Origin: CAXSDR01 sp964236445
GTDB lineage: Bacteria; Actinomycetota; Actinomycetes; Motilibacterales; Motilibacteraceae
Assembly (NCBI GenBank): GCA_964236445.1
Contig: CAXSDR010000032.1
Location: 1-34,048 of the forward strand
Direction of reading: 5' to 3'
DNA length: 34,048 nucleotides
Of this stretch, positions 7,916-16,216 are shown in pieces. A program made the position numbers and the translations under genes. The notes beneath the pieces were generated by a model, which did not search any database, was not told the DNA's origin, and saw only the letters and a program-made list of their open reading frames with translations. Within the stretch, counting starts at the first letter, position 1. Every line of letters begins with the position of its first letter.

Positions 7916-8914
7916 GTGCAGCGCTTCGGCTATGCAGTCGCGCGATCTCCCGAGGACGTAGTGCGACTGATGCGCGAGGGCGGGCCCGACACGAAGTTCC
8001 TCGCGGGGGGCACGACGCTCTACGACCTGATGAAACTCGGCGTGGAAGTGCCGTCGGCAGTCGTCGACATCACGCGCATCCCAGGCTTCGCGACCGTGGA
8101 CACCGGCCGGTCCGACGAGCTGGTGATCGGCGCGGGCGCACGCATGAGCGCAGTGGCGGAGGACCCCGTGCTGCTGGTGGACTATCCGGCGCTGGCCGAG
8201 TCACTGGCAAAGGCGGCTTCTCAGCAGCTGCGCACGATGGCGACGGTCGGCGGCAACCTCCTGCAGCGCACCCGGTGCACCTACTTTCGAGGCGGCGCAG
8301 CGTTCCCCTGCAACAAGCGCACGCTTGGCAGTGGCTGCGCGGCTCAGGGCGGCGCAGACCGCGCCCTCGCGCTGGTCGGCACCAGTCCAGCCTGCATCGC
8401 GAACTACCCCGGCGACTGGGCGGTCGCACTCGTGGCCTTCGACGCCGTCGTGGACATCCTCGGCCCGGACGGCGAGCGCAGCATGCCGATCGCCGAACTC
8501 CACCGCGAGCCCGGTGACCGCCCTGATCGCGAGCATGAGCTCGCCGCCGACGAGCTCCTGCTCCGGATCCGGATTCCGGTCACGAGCTCCGGGCCGGCTT
8601 CGACATTTCACAAGATCCGAGATCGGGAGTCGTACGCCTTCGCGCTGGCATCGGCCGCCGTTGGACTGCACGTGGTCGAGGGGACCGTACGCGACGCCAA
8701 GGTCGCGCTCGGCGGCGTGGTCACCCGTCCCTGGCGCTCTCCGGCGGCAGAGCACGTCCTGCTCGGCACTCGGGCGACCAGTGAGGACGCCCGGCGGGCA
8801 GGAGAAGCGGCGCTCGTGGGAGCCAGGCCGGGCCGGCAGAACGGCTTTCGCGTGGAACTCGCCGTGCGCACCGTTGCCGACGCCGTGCTGATCGCAGCGG
8901 GGCGGGCCCGATGA
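7916..8914 (+). CDS. FAD-binding subunit of molybdenum hydroxylase (PaoB/YagS type, with probable 4Fe-4S cluster)
   Basis: 332 aa from GTG 7916. KFLAGGTTLYDLMK and ATVGGNLLQ are the FAD-binding signatures of the CO dehydrogenase flavoprotein/xanthine dehydrogenase FAD domain. After GGNLLQ comes an insert with four cysteines (RTRC, PCNK, GSGC, SPAC), the pattern known from E. coli PaoB, where it binds an extra [4Fe-4S] cluster. It passes electrons from the Fe-S subunit to the final acceptor. The stop overlaps the start of the Mo subunit (ATGA), so the two are translationally coupled. Confidence 0.9.
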   Translation: MQRFGYAVARSPEDVVRLMREGGPDTKFLAGGTTLYDLMKLGVEVPSAVVDITRIPGFATVDTGRSDELVIGAGARMSAVAEDPVLLVDYPALAESLAKAASQQLRTMATVGGNLLQRTRCTYFRGGAAFPCNKRTLGSGCAAQGGADRALALVGTSPACIANYPGDWAVALVAFDAVVDILGPDGERSMPIAELHREPGDRPDREHELAADELLLRIRIPVTSSGPASTFHKIRDRESYAFALASAAVGLHVVEGTVRDAKVALGGVVTRPWRSPAAEHVLLGTRATSEDARRAGEAALVGARPGRQNGFRVELAVRTVADAVLIAAGRAR

Positions 8915-10687
8915 GCGGACCCGCGCTGCGGCGGGTCGACGCGCGCGGCAAGGTGACCGGCGCCGTGCTCTACGGCACCGACCGTGTTCCGGCGGAATTG
9001 CTGCATGCGGTGTTCGCGGTTTCCACCGTGCCGTTGGGTCGCGTGATCTCCCTGGACACGAGCGCCGCGTCGGCTTCGGCGGGTGTGCGCCTGGTGCTCA
9101 CCCGACTCGAGCCCGACGAGCTGACCTCGGCCGGATTCCTGATGGCGGGCGGCCACGGCTTTCAGAGTTTTCAGCCGCTGACCGGCGACCACATCGCCTA
9201 CCGCGGCCAGCCGATTGCGCTTGTCGTCGCCGAGACGCTGCACGAAGCCACCGAGGGGGCTCGCCTCGTCACCGCGCACTACGAGAGTGAGGCGGCGTCG
9301 GTGACCCTGGACGGCCACGGCGTCGAGGTCGTCGACCAGCCGACCGCGATTGCGCTGCCCATGTTTGCCGACACCGTCGTCGGCGACGCCGACGCCGCGC
9401 TGGACAGGGCGGACGTGCGGGTCGACGCGGAATACGACTCGCCACCGCAGCACCCCGCACCGATGGAGCTGATCGGGTGCGTGGTCGACTGGGCCGACGG
9501 CACATTGACCATTCACGAAGGCACGCAGAACGCCAACGCCGTGCGCTTCGGTGTCGCCACCCAGCTCAGTGTGGATCCGGCGCACGTCGAGGTGATCTCG
9601 CCGTCTGTCGGTGGCGGCTTCGGCAACAAGAACTCCCTGCAACCGCACACGGCTCTGGCCGCCATCGCGGCCCGCCGGTTGCAGCGGCCGGTGAAGCTGG
9701 TGCTCACGCGCAGCCAGATGTTCCTGGGCGCGTCCTTCCGGCCGGCGAACCACCATCGGGTCCGGCTGGGCGCCACGCGATCAGGGCGACTCGTCGCCGC
9801 GATCCATGAGGTCGACCAACAGACGTCACGGCACGACTTCTTCCCTGCCAACTACACCGAGATGACGTCTCGGCTCTACGGGATCGAGAACTTCCGTGGG
9901 CGCCAGCGACTGGTGCGCACCGACGTACAGACCCCGGGTTATATGCGTGCTCCCCACGAGCACGCCGCAGCATTCGCCTTCGAGGGTGCCGTCGACGAGC
10001 TCGCCTATGCCTGCGGGCAGGACCCGGTCGNNNNNNNNNNNNNNNNNNNNNNNNNNNNNNNNNNNNNNNNNNNNNNNNNNNNNNNNNNNNNNNNNNNNNN
10101 NNNNNNNNNNNNNNNNNNNNNNNNNNNNNNCCGGCGGCACGGAGGTCGTCGAGGTCGAGGTCGAGCGACCGGCACCGGGCCAGCCGCCGGAGGTCATCGA
10201 GCAGCTGCGTCAAGGCCACCTTGCTCCCGCCGGGCCGGAGTACGCCGATTTCACCACCTTCAGCTATGCCGCCCACTTCGTGGAGGTCCGCGTGGAGCGG
10301 ACCACACGCCGGATCCGGGTCGCCCGGGTCGTCAGTGTTGCCGACTGTGGTCGCGTCGCCAGCCCGGTCACCGCCGCGAGCCAGCTCCGTGGCGGTGTTC
10401 TGTGGGGCATGAGTGCCGCGCTGCGCGAGCTCAGCGAGGTGGACCCGCGCTACGGCGGCTTCCTCAACGACGACCTCGCCGACTACGCCATCCCCGTGAA
10501 CGCAGACCTGCCGCAGATCGAGGTCCACTTCGTGGGCGAACCCGATCTGATGTTCAACCCGCTCGGGGTCAAGAGCCTGGGCGAGGTGTCGATGGTCGGC
10601 GTGGCACCGGCGATCGCCAACGCGCTGTTCCACGCCACGGGTCGTAGGCACCGTCGGTTGCCGATCCGGATCGAGGATGTGCTCTGA
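8911..10687 (+). CDS. Molybdopterin-binding catalytic subunit of aldehyde/xanthine oxidoreductase (interrupted by assembly gap)
   Basis: The N-terminal piece (8911-10030, about 373 aa) has the RVDARGKVTGAVLYGTD start, GGGFGNKN, and RPANHHRV regions of the PaoC/YagR branch of Mo hydroxylases. The C-terminal piece (10131-10687, 185 aa) holds GVKSLGE, with the catalytic Glu that acts as base at the Mo site, and the end of the cofactor domain. Between them are exactly 100 Ns. The two pieces are in different frames across the placeholder. About 558 aa are visible; relatives are roughly 730 aa, so about 0.5 kb is probably missing. The enzyme likely oxidises aldehydes or N-heterocycles. The 3' end overlaps the convergent GGDEF-EAL frame by 119 bases. 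Confidence 0.85.
10031..10130. other. Assembly gap (100 N)
   Basis: A run of exactly 100 Ns, the usual placeholder for a gap of unknown size, inside the molybdenum subunit gene. Coding frame is not preserved across it. Confidence 0.99.
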
Positions 10688-12554
10688 CCTCATCGCCCGT
10701 GGCGCCGGTGGAGCCGGTGGAGCTATGGGCAGCTGTGTGCAGGATCTGGCCCTCGAAGTCCGGCTGGAGCAGTGGGCGGCTCATGAGGAAGCCTTGAGCG
10801 AGGTCTGCGCCGAGGTCGATGACGGTGTCGAGCTGGTGCTGGGTCTCGATGCCTTCGGCGACGACGCTGAGACCGAGGGCGTGGGCGAGATCGACGACCG
10901 AGCTGACGATGGCGTGCGCGGCGGGGTCTGGGCCGGTGAGGTCGGCGATGAAGCTGCCGCTCACTTTGACTCCGTCGAAGGGGAACCGCTGCAGGTAGGT
11001 CAGCGATGAGTAGCCGGTGCCGAAGTCGTCCAGCGACAGCCGCACACCGATGTCCTTGACCTCGCCGAGGATCGCCCGGGCACGAGGGGCGTCGTGCAGG
11101 AAGACGCTCTCGGTCACCTCCAGGCACAGGGCCTCAGGCTCCATGCCGGTGTCGGCGAGGGTCCGGGCCACGGTGCGCGCGAACTCCGGGCCGATCACCT
11201 GGTGAGCCGACACGTTGACCGCGAGCTGTGGCACGACAGGGCCGTGAGCCGACCGCCAGCGAACGAACTGCTCGCAGGCGTGGCGCAGCACCCACTGCCC
11301 GAGCGGCACGATCAGCCCGAGGCGCTCGGCGATGGGGATCACCACGTCGGGGGCGACCGGCCCGCCGTCCGGGCGCTGCCAGCGCAGCAGCGCCTCCACG
11401 GCCACGAGCGCGCCGTCGTCGGCGTGGATGATGGGCTGGTAGGCGAGCTGGAACTTCTCCGCGCGCAGCGCCGCCCGCAGGTCGTCCTCGAGGTGAGAGC
11501 GGTGGTCCGCCGCCAGGCGCGCGGTGCGGTCGATGACCCGGTGGTGTCCGCCGCCGGCGGCCTTAGCCTCATACATCGCGAAGTCCGCGTCGCGCAGCAG
11601 CGACTCAGGGATGTCCTGCCCCGGTCCGGAGAAGGCGATGCCCACGCTGGCGGTGAGCTGCACCCGGCGGCCCGCCAGCTCGATCGGCTCGGCCAGGGCC
11701 GTGGCGACCCGATGCGCGACCAGCTCCGCCTGTGCCGGGTCCTTGAGGTCCTGGCACAGGATCACGAACTCGTCACCGGACAGCCGGGCCAGGTCATCTC
11801 CCGGGCGCAGCACCCGGCACAGCCGCTCGGCGACGGTGACCAGGACCTGGTCCCCGACGTGGTGGCCGTAGCGGTCGTTGACCGTCTTGAAGCGGTCGAG
11901 GTCCACGAACAGCACCGCGGCGACCAGGTGGGACCGCCGAGCGCGCGACACGGCCACCTCGAGGAGCTCTGCGAACAGGGTGCGGTTCACGAGCCCCGTC
12001 AGCGGGTCGTGCAGGCTGGCGTGCCGCAGCCGCTCGACGCTGTCCGCGGCGGCGTTTCGGGCCTGGGCGTTGACGATGTAGGCGGCGGCGACGTCGGCGA
12101 GCACCTGCGCTGCGGCCATGTCGCCGGCGTCGAGCGCGCCGACGCTGTCCCGGTAGAGGTCCAGCGCGCCGAAGCGCCGCCCGTCCAACCGCATCGGGAA
12201 CGTGAAGACCGCAGCGAGCCCGGCCCCCAGCGCCCGCGGGGAGAACCGGGGGAACCGCTGGTCGTCGCTCAGGTCAGGAACCGCCACCGAGCTTCCGCTG
12301 CGGTAGGCCTCCAGGCACGGACCCTCGTCATAGGTGTTCTGCAACACCTCGATCGCCCGGATCGTCGCGTTCGAGGCGGCCAGGAAGTGCAGCTCGTCGT
12401 CGTCGCCCATGACCATGACCCCGGCCGCGGTGACCGGCAGCACGTCGACCACCCGTGTCACGAGCCGGTCCAGAATCGTTCCGATGGAGAAGTCGGTGCC
12501 CAAGATACGGGCGAACTCCGCCAGGACCTGCGCCAGCTTCTCCTCCGCGCCCAC
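10569..12554 (-). CDS. GAF-GGDEF-EAL protein (cyclic di-GMP turnover)
   Basis: About 661 aa from GTG 12554. The frame opens to a GTG at 12650, but the extra 32 residues are Arg/Pro/Ser-rich and unlike protein. GAF sensor domain (about 1-165), then GGDEF starting DPLTGLVNR with active-site variant SGDEF and an RPGD inhibitory site five residues before it. The EAL domain has EALLRW, NVSAHQ, EVTES, LDDFGTGYSSL, AEGIE and AQGF. The metal/catalytic segment normally KID reads KVS, replacing a conserved Asp with Ser, so phosphodiesterase activity may be reduced. No membrane segment, so it is cytosolic. About 40-60 Ser/Arg/Gly-rich residues follow the EAL domain and overlap the end of the convergent Mo subunit gene. 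Confidence 0.9.
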   Translation of the reverse strand: MGAEEKLAQVLAEFARILGTDFSIGTILDRLVTRVVDVLPVTAAGVMVMGDDDELHFLAASNATIRAIEVLQNTYDEGPCLEAYRSGSSVAVPDLSDDQRFPRFSPRALGAGLAAVFTFPMRLDGRRFGALDLYRDSVGALDAGDMAAAQVLADVAAAYIVNAQARNAAADSVERLRHASLHDPLTGLVNRTLFAELLEVAVSRARRSHLVAAVLFVDLDRFKTVNDRYGHHVGDQVLVTVAERLCRVLRPGDDLARLSGDEFVILCQDLKDPAQAELVAHRVATALAEPIELAGRRVQLTASVGIAFSGPGQDIPESLLRDADFAMYEAKAAGGGHHRVIDRTARLAADHRSHLEDDLRAALRAEKFQLAYQPIIHADDGALVAVEALLRWQRPDGGPVAPDVVIPIAERLGLIVPLGQWVLRHACEQFVRWRSAHGPVVPQLAVNVSAHQVIGPEFARTVARTLADTGMEPEALCLEVTESVFLHDAPRARAILGEVKDIGVRLSLDDFGTGYSSLTYLQRFPFDGVKVSGSFIADLTGPDPAAHAIVSSVVDLAHALGLSVVAEGIETQHQLDTVIDLGADLAQGFLMSRPLLQPDFEGQILHTAAHSSTGSTGATGDEVRAHPRSGSATDGAYDPWRGTARWRSPVPRRPSTPRPGS

Positions 12555-12715
12555 AGCTCCCCCGACCCTCGACCCCGACCCCGACGCCGCACGCTGAGGT
12601 GGTGGATCACATCTACACCAGTCGGTGCCTCTGCGTCTAGAGTCAGTCACGATACGTAACGACGGGCCGCATTGGCATCGGGTGACGGAGCCGACGTCCA
12701 GGTGGCAGGCGGTGC

Positions 12716-13126
12716 TCAGGCCGCAGGCGCCTGCGCAATCCGGACGGTGTTGCCCGACGGGTCGCGGAACGCGCAGTCGCGCGGGCCCCAGCCCTGGTCG
12801 ATCGGCTCCTGGAGGACTTCGGCGCCGGAGGCGCGTACGGTCTCGAAGGTCGCGTCCAGGTCGTCCGAGCGGAAGACGAGCATCGGGAGCACGCCCTTGG
12901 TGAGGAGCTCCTGCAGCGCGTCTCCGTCGGCCTGTGAGCGGCCGGCATGGGGCACGGAGATCACGATGTCGAGCCCGGGCTGGGAGTCACTGCCGAGCGT
13001 GACCCATCGGTATTCGCCTGAGGCCACGTCGTTGCGCACCTCGAGGCCGAGCGCGTCGCCGTAGAAGGCGATCGACTCGTCGACGTCGTTGACGGTGATG
13101 TTGCAGTACTGCAGTGCGATGGTCAT
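12716..13126 (-). CDS. VOC family (glyoxalase/bleomycin resistance-like) protein
   Basis: 136 aa. It begins with the beta-alpha-beta VOC pattern (QYCNITVNDVDESIAFYGDA, GLEV) and ends with the second module CAFRDPSGNTVRIAQ. VOC proteins bind a metal and a small substrate (glyoxalases, dioxygenases, antibiotic-binding proteins); the substrate cannot be read. It starts 10 bases after the stop of the AraC-type gene, so the two form an operon. AraC-VOC pairs are common in actinobacteria. Confidence 0.85.
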   Translation of the reverse strand: MTIALQYCNITVNDVDESIAFYGDALGLEVRNDVASGEYRWVTLGSDSQPGLDIVISVPHAGRSQADGDALQELLTKGVLPMLVFRSDDLDATFETVRASGAEVLQEPIDQGWGPRDCAFRDPSGNTVRIAQAPAA

Positions 13127-13136
13127 GACCGCGACT

Positions 13137-13577
13137 CTAGGCAGCGGCGCCGCGGGTCGCTTCTCCGATCCTGCTCGATGCGTGGCGCAGCGGTCGCGTG
13201 TGGGTTCTGACGAAACAGGCAGGCATGGCCTTGACGGCGTCGTGCCCGTGGCGCCGGTAGGCCGACGGGCTCTCCCCGACGATCTCGGCGAACCGCGAGC
13301 TGAACGAGCCGAGCGAGGTGCACCCGACGGTCATGCACGCGTCCGTGACGCTGACCCCCGCCCGCAGCAGGGCCATCGCCCGCTCGATCCGGCGGGTCAT
13401 CAGATAGCTGTAGGGCGTCTCGCCGTAGGCCGCGCGGAACCGGCGCGAGAAGTGTGCGGGTGACATCAGCGCCTTGCGAGCCATGGTCGGGACGTCGAGC
13501 GGCTTGGCGTAGTCACGGTCGATCAGGTCCCGGGCGCGTCGCAGGGAGGTCAGGCTCTCGAGCTCCTGCGGGGTCAT
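13137..13577 (-). CDS. AraC family helix-turn-helix regulator (DNA-binding domain only)
   Basis: 146 aa, nearly all an AraC/XylS double helix-turn-helix: LDVPTMARKALMSPAHFSRR and VSVTDACMTVGCTSLGSFSS, ending GESPSAYRR. It lacks an N-terminal effector domain. A 30-residue basic tail (RTHTRPLRHASSR) follows. It is the first gene of a two-gene operon with the VOC protein and probably controls that operon. Confidence 0.85.
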   Translation of the reverse strand: MTPQELESLTSLRRARDLIDRDYAKPLDVPTMARKALMSPAHFSRRFRAAYGETPYSYLMTRRIERAMALLRAGVSVTDACMTVGCTSLGSFSSRFAEIVGESPSAYRRHGHDAVKAMPACFVRTHTRPLRHASSRIGEATRGAAA

Positions 13578-13625
13578 GTGTCGACGCTACCGTCCTGCGC
13601 CGGACGCGCAACAGGCTCGCGGTGG

Positions 13626-14471
13626 TCACGTGGCGAACGCTGTGTCGGTGTCCCAGCTGGCCAGGATCGGGAGGATCCGCTCAGTCGCCGAGTGCGGTTC
13701 GGCGGTGTAGACGACCAGGCGCTGATCGGGGTCGTGCGGTGGCGCGACGATCTCGATGTCGAAGGTCAGGCGGCCGGCGTTGGGGTGCGCGATGCGTTTG
13801 ACGACCGAGGCGTACTCCCGGACGGCGTGGTCGTCCCACCAGCGGGCGACGTTCTCGTCGGTCCGGCGCAGCTCATGGATGAGCGCGGTGAGCCGGCGGT
13901 CGTCCGGGTGGCGGCCGGCTTCGTAGCGCAGCGCGGCGACAGCGACGGACGCGAAGTCGGCCCAGTTGACGATCCGCTCGCGAGCCATCGGGTCCTGGAA
14001 CAGGAAACGCAGGAACGACGTCCTCGGCGGCAGCGGCCGGCCGAGGACCGCGCACAGCAAGGCGTTGCGGGCCAGCACCTCGCCCCGGTGCCCGAGCAGC
14101 AGCACGGGGACATGGTCGAGCGCGGTCATGAGCCGCAGCAGGCCGGGGTCAGGGCGCTGCGTCACCTCAGCGGGAGCGCGCCGCGCGGCGGTAGGTGCTG
14201 CCAGGTCACGCAGGTGAGCCTGCTCGATGTCGTCGAGGCGCAGAGCGCGGCCGAGCGCGGCCAGCACCTGCTCGGAGATGTTCGCTTGGCGGCCCTGCTC
14301 CAGGCGGCTGTAGTAGTCGGGGCTCATGCCGGCCAGCACCGCGAGCTCCTCCTTGCGCAGCCCGGGCACCCGCCGCGCGCCCGGAAAAGCGGGGATGCCG
14401 GCCTGCGTCGGCGTGAGGCGGTCGCGACGTGAGCGCAGGAACGCGCCCAACGCCTTGCGATCCTGGGCCAT
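13626..14471 (-). CDS. XRE family helix-turn-helix regulator with MmyB-like ligand-binding domain
   Basis: 281 aa from ATG 14471; an earlier in-frame start at 14492 adds only MRTYHAG. The N-terminal 75 residues are an XRE helix-turn-helix with VPGLRKEELAVLAGMSPDYYSRLEQG. Residues from about 100 match the MmyB-like PAS-type ligand-binding domain (LLLGHRGEVLARN, FLRFLFQDP, WADFASVAVAALRYEAGRHP). In actinobacteria these regulators often sit divergent to an SDR they repress, exactly the layout here. The palindrome at 14512-14531 is the likely operator. Confidence 0.88.
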   Translation of the reverse strand: MAQDRKALGAFLRSRRDRLTPTQAGIPAFPGARRVPGLRKEELAVLAGMSPDYYSRLEQGRQANISEQVLAALGRALRLDDIEQAHLRDLAAPTAARRAPAEVTQRPDPGLLRLMTALDHVPVLLLGHRGEVLARNALLCAVLGRPLPPRTSFLRFLFQDPMARERIVNWADFASVAVAALRYEAGRHPDDRRLTALIHELRRTDENVARWWDDHAVREYASVVKRIAHPNAGRLTFDIEIVAPPHDPDQRLVVYTAEPHSATERILPILASWDTDTAFAT

Positions 14472-14511
14472 CCCTGCATGGTAGGTGCGCACGGAATGCG
14501 CAGCCTGGGCC

Positions 14512-14531
14512 TGTCCTGCCCAGGCAGGACA
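14512..14531. promoter_or_regulatory. 20-bp palindrome between MmyB-like regulator and SDR (candidate operator)
   Basis: TGTCCTGCC and GGCAGGACA flank a 2-base CA centre, a perfect 9-bp inverted repeat. It ends 41 bases from the start codon of each divergent gene. Further GTCCTG half-site copies lie just to the right. Confidence 0.6.
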
Positions 14532-14571
14532 AGTCCTGGTCCTGTGCTCGCCACCGGGCTAGACAGGTCAC

Positions 14572-15372
14572 ATGACCACCACGACAAGTCTCCTCACGTC
14601 CACCGGCCCGCGCCGACTTCTCCTGTCCGGGCGCACCGCGATCGTCACCGGCTCGACCAGCGGCATCGGCACCGCGATCGCCCGGACCTTGGCCGCCGAG
14701 GGGGCCAGGGTGGTGATCAGCGGTCGCGACGTCCAGCGAGGCGAGCGCGTCGCCGAGGAGATCAAGCAGGCGGGCGGTGAAGCGGTGTTCGTGCCGTCAG
14801 ACCTGGCTGCCGGCTACGCGGACCTGCGTGACTACGCGACGGCGGCGACCGCCGCGCTCGGCGGGCGCGTCGACATCCTGGTCAACAATGCGGGGCTGTA
14901 CCCCGCGACGCCGACCGAGCAGCTCGCCGACGCCGACCTGGACGCGATGCTCGCGGTCAATATCCGCGCTCCCCACGTCCTCGTGGCCGCACTGGCGCCG
15001 GCGATGGCGGAGCGCGGCAGTGGCGCAATCGTCAACATCGGCTCGTGGATGGCCCGGGTGGGCAGCCCGGTCGCGGCCATGTACACCGCGTCGAAGGCCG
15101 CCGCGGAGCAGCTGACCCGCAGCTGGGCGGCGGAGTACGGGCCGCGCGGAGTGCGGGTCAACACCGTCTCGCCCGGCGTCACCCGCACCCCGGGCAACGA
15201 GGCCTACCGGCCAGTGCTGGACGCGATGACCGCCAGCACTCCAGCAGGGGTCGTCATGCAGCCCGACGACATCGCCAAGGGCGTGCTGTTCCTCGTCTCC
15301 GACGACGCGGCGATGGTGCACGGCATCACGTTGTACGTCGACGGCGGCATCTCCGGGACCCGCCTCGGGTGA
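14572..15372 (+). CDS. SDR family oxidoreductase
   Basis: 266 aa classical short-chain dehydrogenase. The Rossmann NAD(P) motif TGSTSGIG is near 24-31, ARVVISGRD suggests NADP preference, NNAG is present, and the catalytic triad is Ser (VNIGSW), Tyr (AMYTASK) and Lys. VSPGVTRTPG and the C-terminal YVDGG are typical. The first 15 residues are polar and may be non-core. It is divergent from the MmyB-like regulator, with the 20-bp palindrome between them. A TAGACA box lies 7 bases before the ATG, so transcription could start at or near the start codon. Substrate unknown. Confidence 0.9.
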   Translation: MTTTTSLLTSTGPRRLLLSGRTAIVTGSTSGIGTAIARTLAAEGARVVISGRDVQRGERVAEEIKQAGGEAVFVPSDLAAGYADLRDYATAATAALGGRVDILVNNAGLYPATPTEQLADADLDAMLAVNIRAPHVLVAALAPAMAERGSGAIVNIGSWMARVGSPVAAMYTASKAAAEQLTRSWAAEYGPRGVRVNTVSPGVTRTPGNEAYRPVLDAMTASTPAGVVMQPDDIAKGVLFLVSDDAAMVHGITLYVDGGISGTRLG

Positions 15373-15472
15373 CACGGGGGGAATCAGGACGACCCGCAGC
15401 CGTACGCCCATCCGCGGGCGCCGGCGGTTCGATCATCGTGATCCTGGGCACGCCACGGGAGACCAGACGAGG

Positions 15473-15490
15473 TCACTGTCGATCACTGTC
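15473..15490 (+). repeat. Tandem TCACTGTC repeat
   Basis: TCACTGTC occurs twice with a 2-base spacer (10-bp period, about one helical turn), 21 bases before the start of the secreted protein at 15511. It could be a regulator site; it could equally be chance. Confidence 0.3.
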
Positions 15491-15510
15491 AAACGCCCGG
15501 GGGCCTCTCC

Positions 15511-16197
15511 ATGTTCGTGCACACGTTCCGGTTCGCCGCTGCGGCCTCCCTCGCCTGCGTCGCGCTTGCTGCGCCGACGACGGCGTTGGCCGCCACCGAG
15601 CCGGCCCTGACGACGCGTGTCCTGTCCGTCAAGGAGTTTCCCGGCTGGCAGGTCGTGGAGAAGCCGACGGTCAGCCCGAGGACCACGACGGCGAGCGCGT
15701 GCGAGAGCCCTGACCCGGTCGGCTCGACCACGGTCTCCACGACGTTGCTGGCCAGCACGAGGCTCAGCGCGACGCGCAACCGAAGCACGACGATCACCGA
15801 GACCGTCATCGAGACGCCCTCGACTGCCCTGACCCGCAGCCTCTACCTGAAGACGAGGGCACTGGCGGCCACGTGCGGGCTGATGCCTTCGGGTAGCGGC
15901 CCACGGCTGCGCTTCAGCGTTGGTCCGGGCTCCGTCGTGGCAGGGGCGAGTCATGCGTTCGCCGTGACCGTCAGCGCTCCGACGACGAGCAAGAAGGTGG
16001 CGGGCAAAACCGTCACGACCACGGTCGCCGGGCGGATCACGATCTACCTTGCCGGCCGCTACCTCGTCGCTATCACCCCCGGCCGGGCGACGAGCACGAT
16101 CCAGGGGTCGCACGTCACCGTCGTCACGGCGAACGACGCCTACACCGAGGCGCTGTCGACGAAGGCCGCGACAGCGGCAGTGGCGCTGCTCGGCTAG
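15511..16197 (+). CDS. Secreted protein of unknown function
   Basis: 228 aa with a clear signal peptide: FVHTFRF, a hydrophobic AAAASLACVALAAP core and probable cleavage after TTALA. The mature part is Ser/Thr/Val-rich with two cysteines (ASACES and ATCGL), suggesting one disulfide. The general look, a small exported domain with a conserved Cys pair, recalls PknH-type extracellular sensor domains, but no diagnostic motif is seen. It stands alone, between the SDR and the acetyltransferase. Confidence 0.7.
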   Translation: MFVHTFRFAAAASLACVALAAPTTALAATEPALTTRVLSVKEFPGWQVVEKPTVSPRTTTASACESPDPVGSTTVSTTLLASTRLSATRNRSTTITETVIETPSTALTRSLYLKTRALAATCGLMPSGSGPRLRFSVGPGSVVAGASHAFAVTVSAPTTSKKVAGKTVTTTVAGRITIYLAGRYLVAITPGRATSTIQGSHVTVVTANDAYTEALSTKAATAAVALLG

Positions 16198-16216
16198 CAG
16201 ACGGCGATAGTCAGCT

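Noticed and set aside
11094..12659. A 521-codon open frame on the plus strand
   Set aside because: It lies antisense to the GAF-GGDEF-EAL gene, has no recognisable motifs and shows the composition expected of a shadow frame.
15373..15510. A riboswitch or structured RNA before the secreted protein
   Set aside because: Only a short tandem TCACTGTC repeat was found; no stable multi-stem structure or known motif was recognised.
4847..16200. A genomic island inserted at tRNA-Thr
   Set aside because: No integrase, no repeat of the tRNA 3' end further right, and no mobility genes were seen. The accessory gene content alone is not enough.
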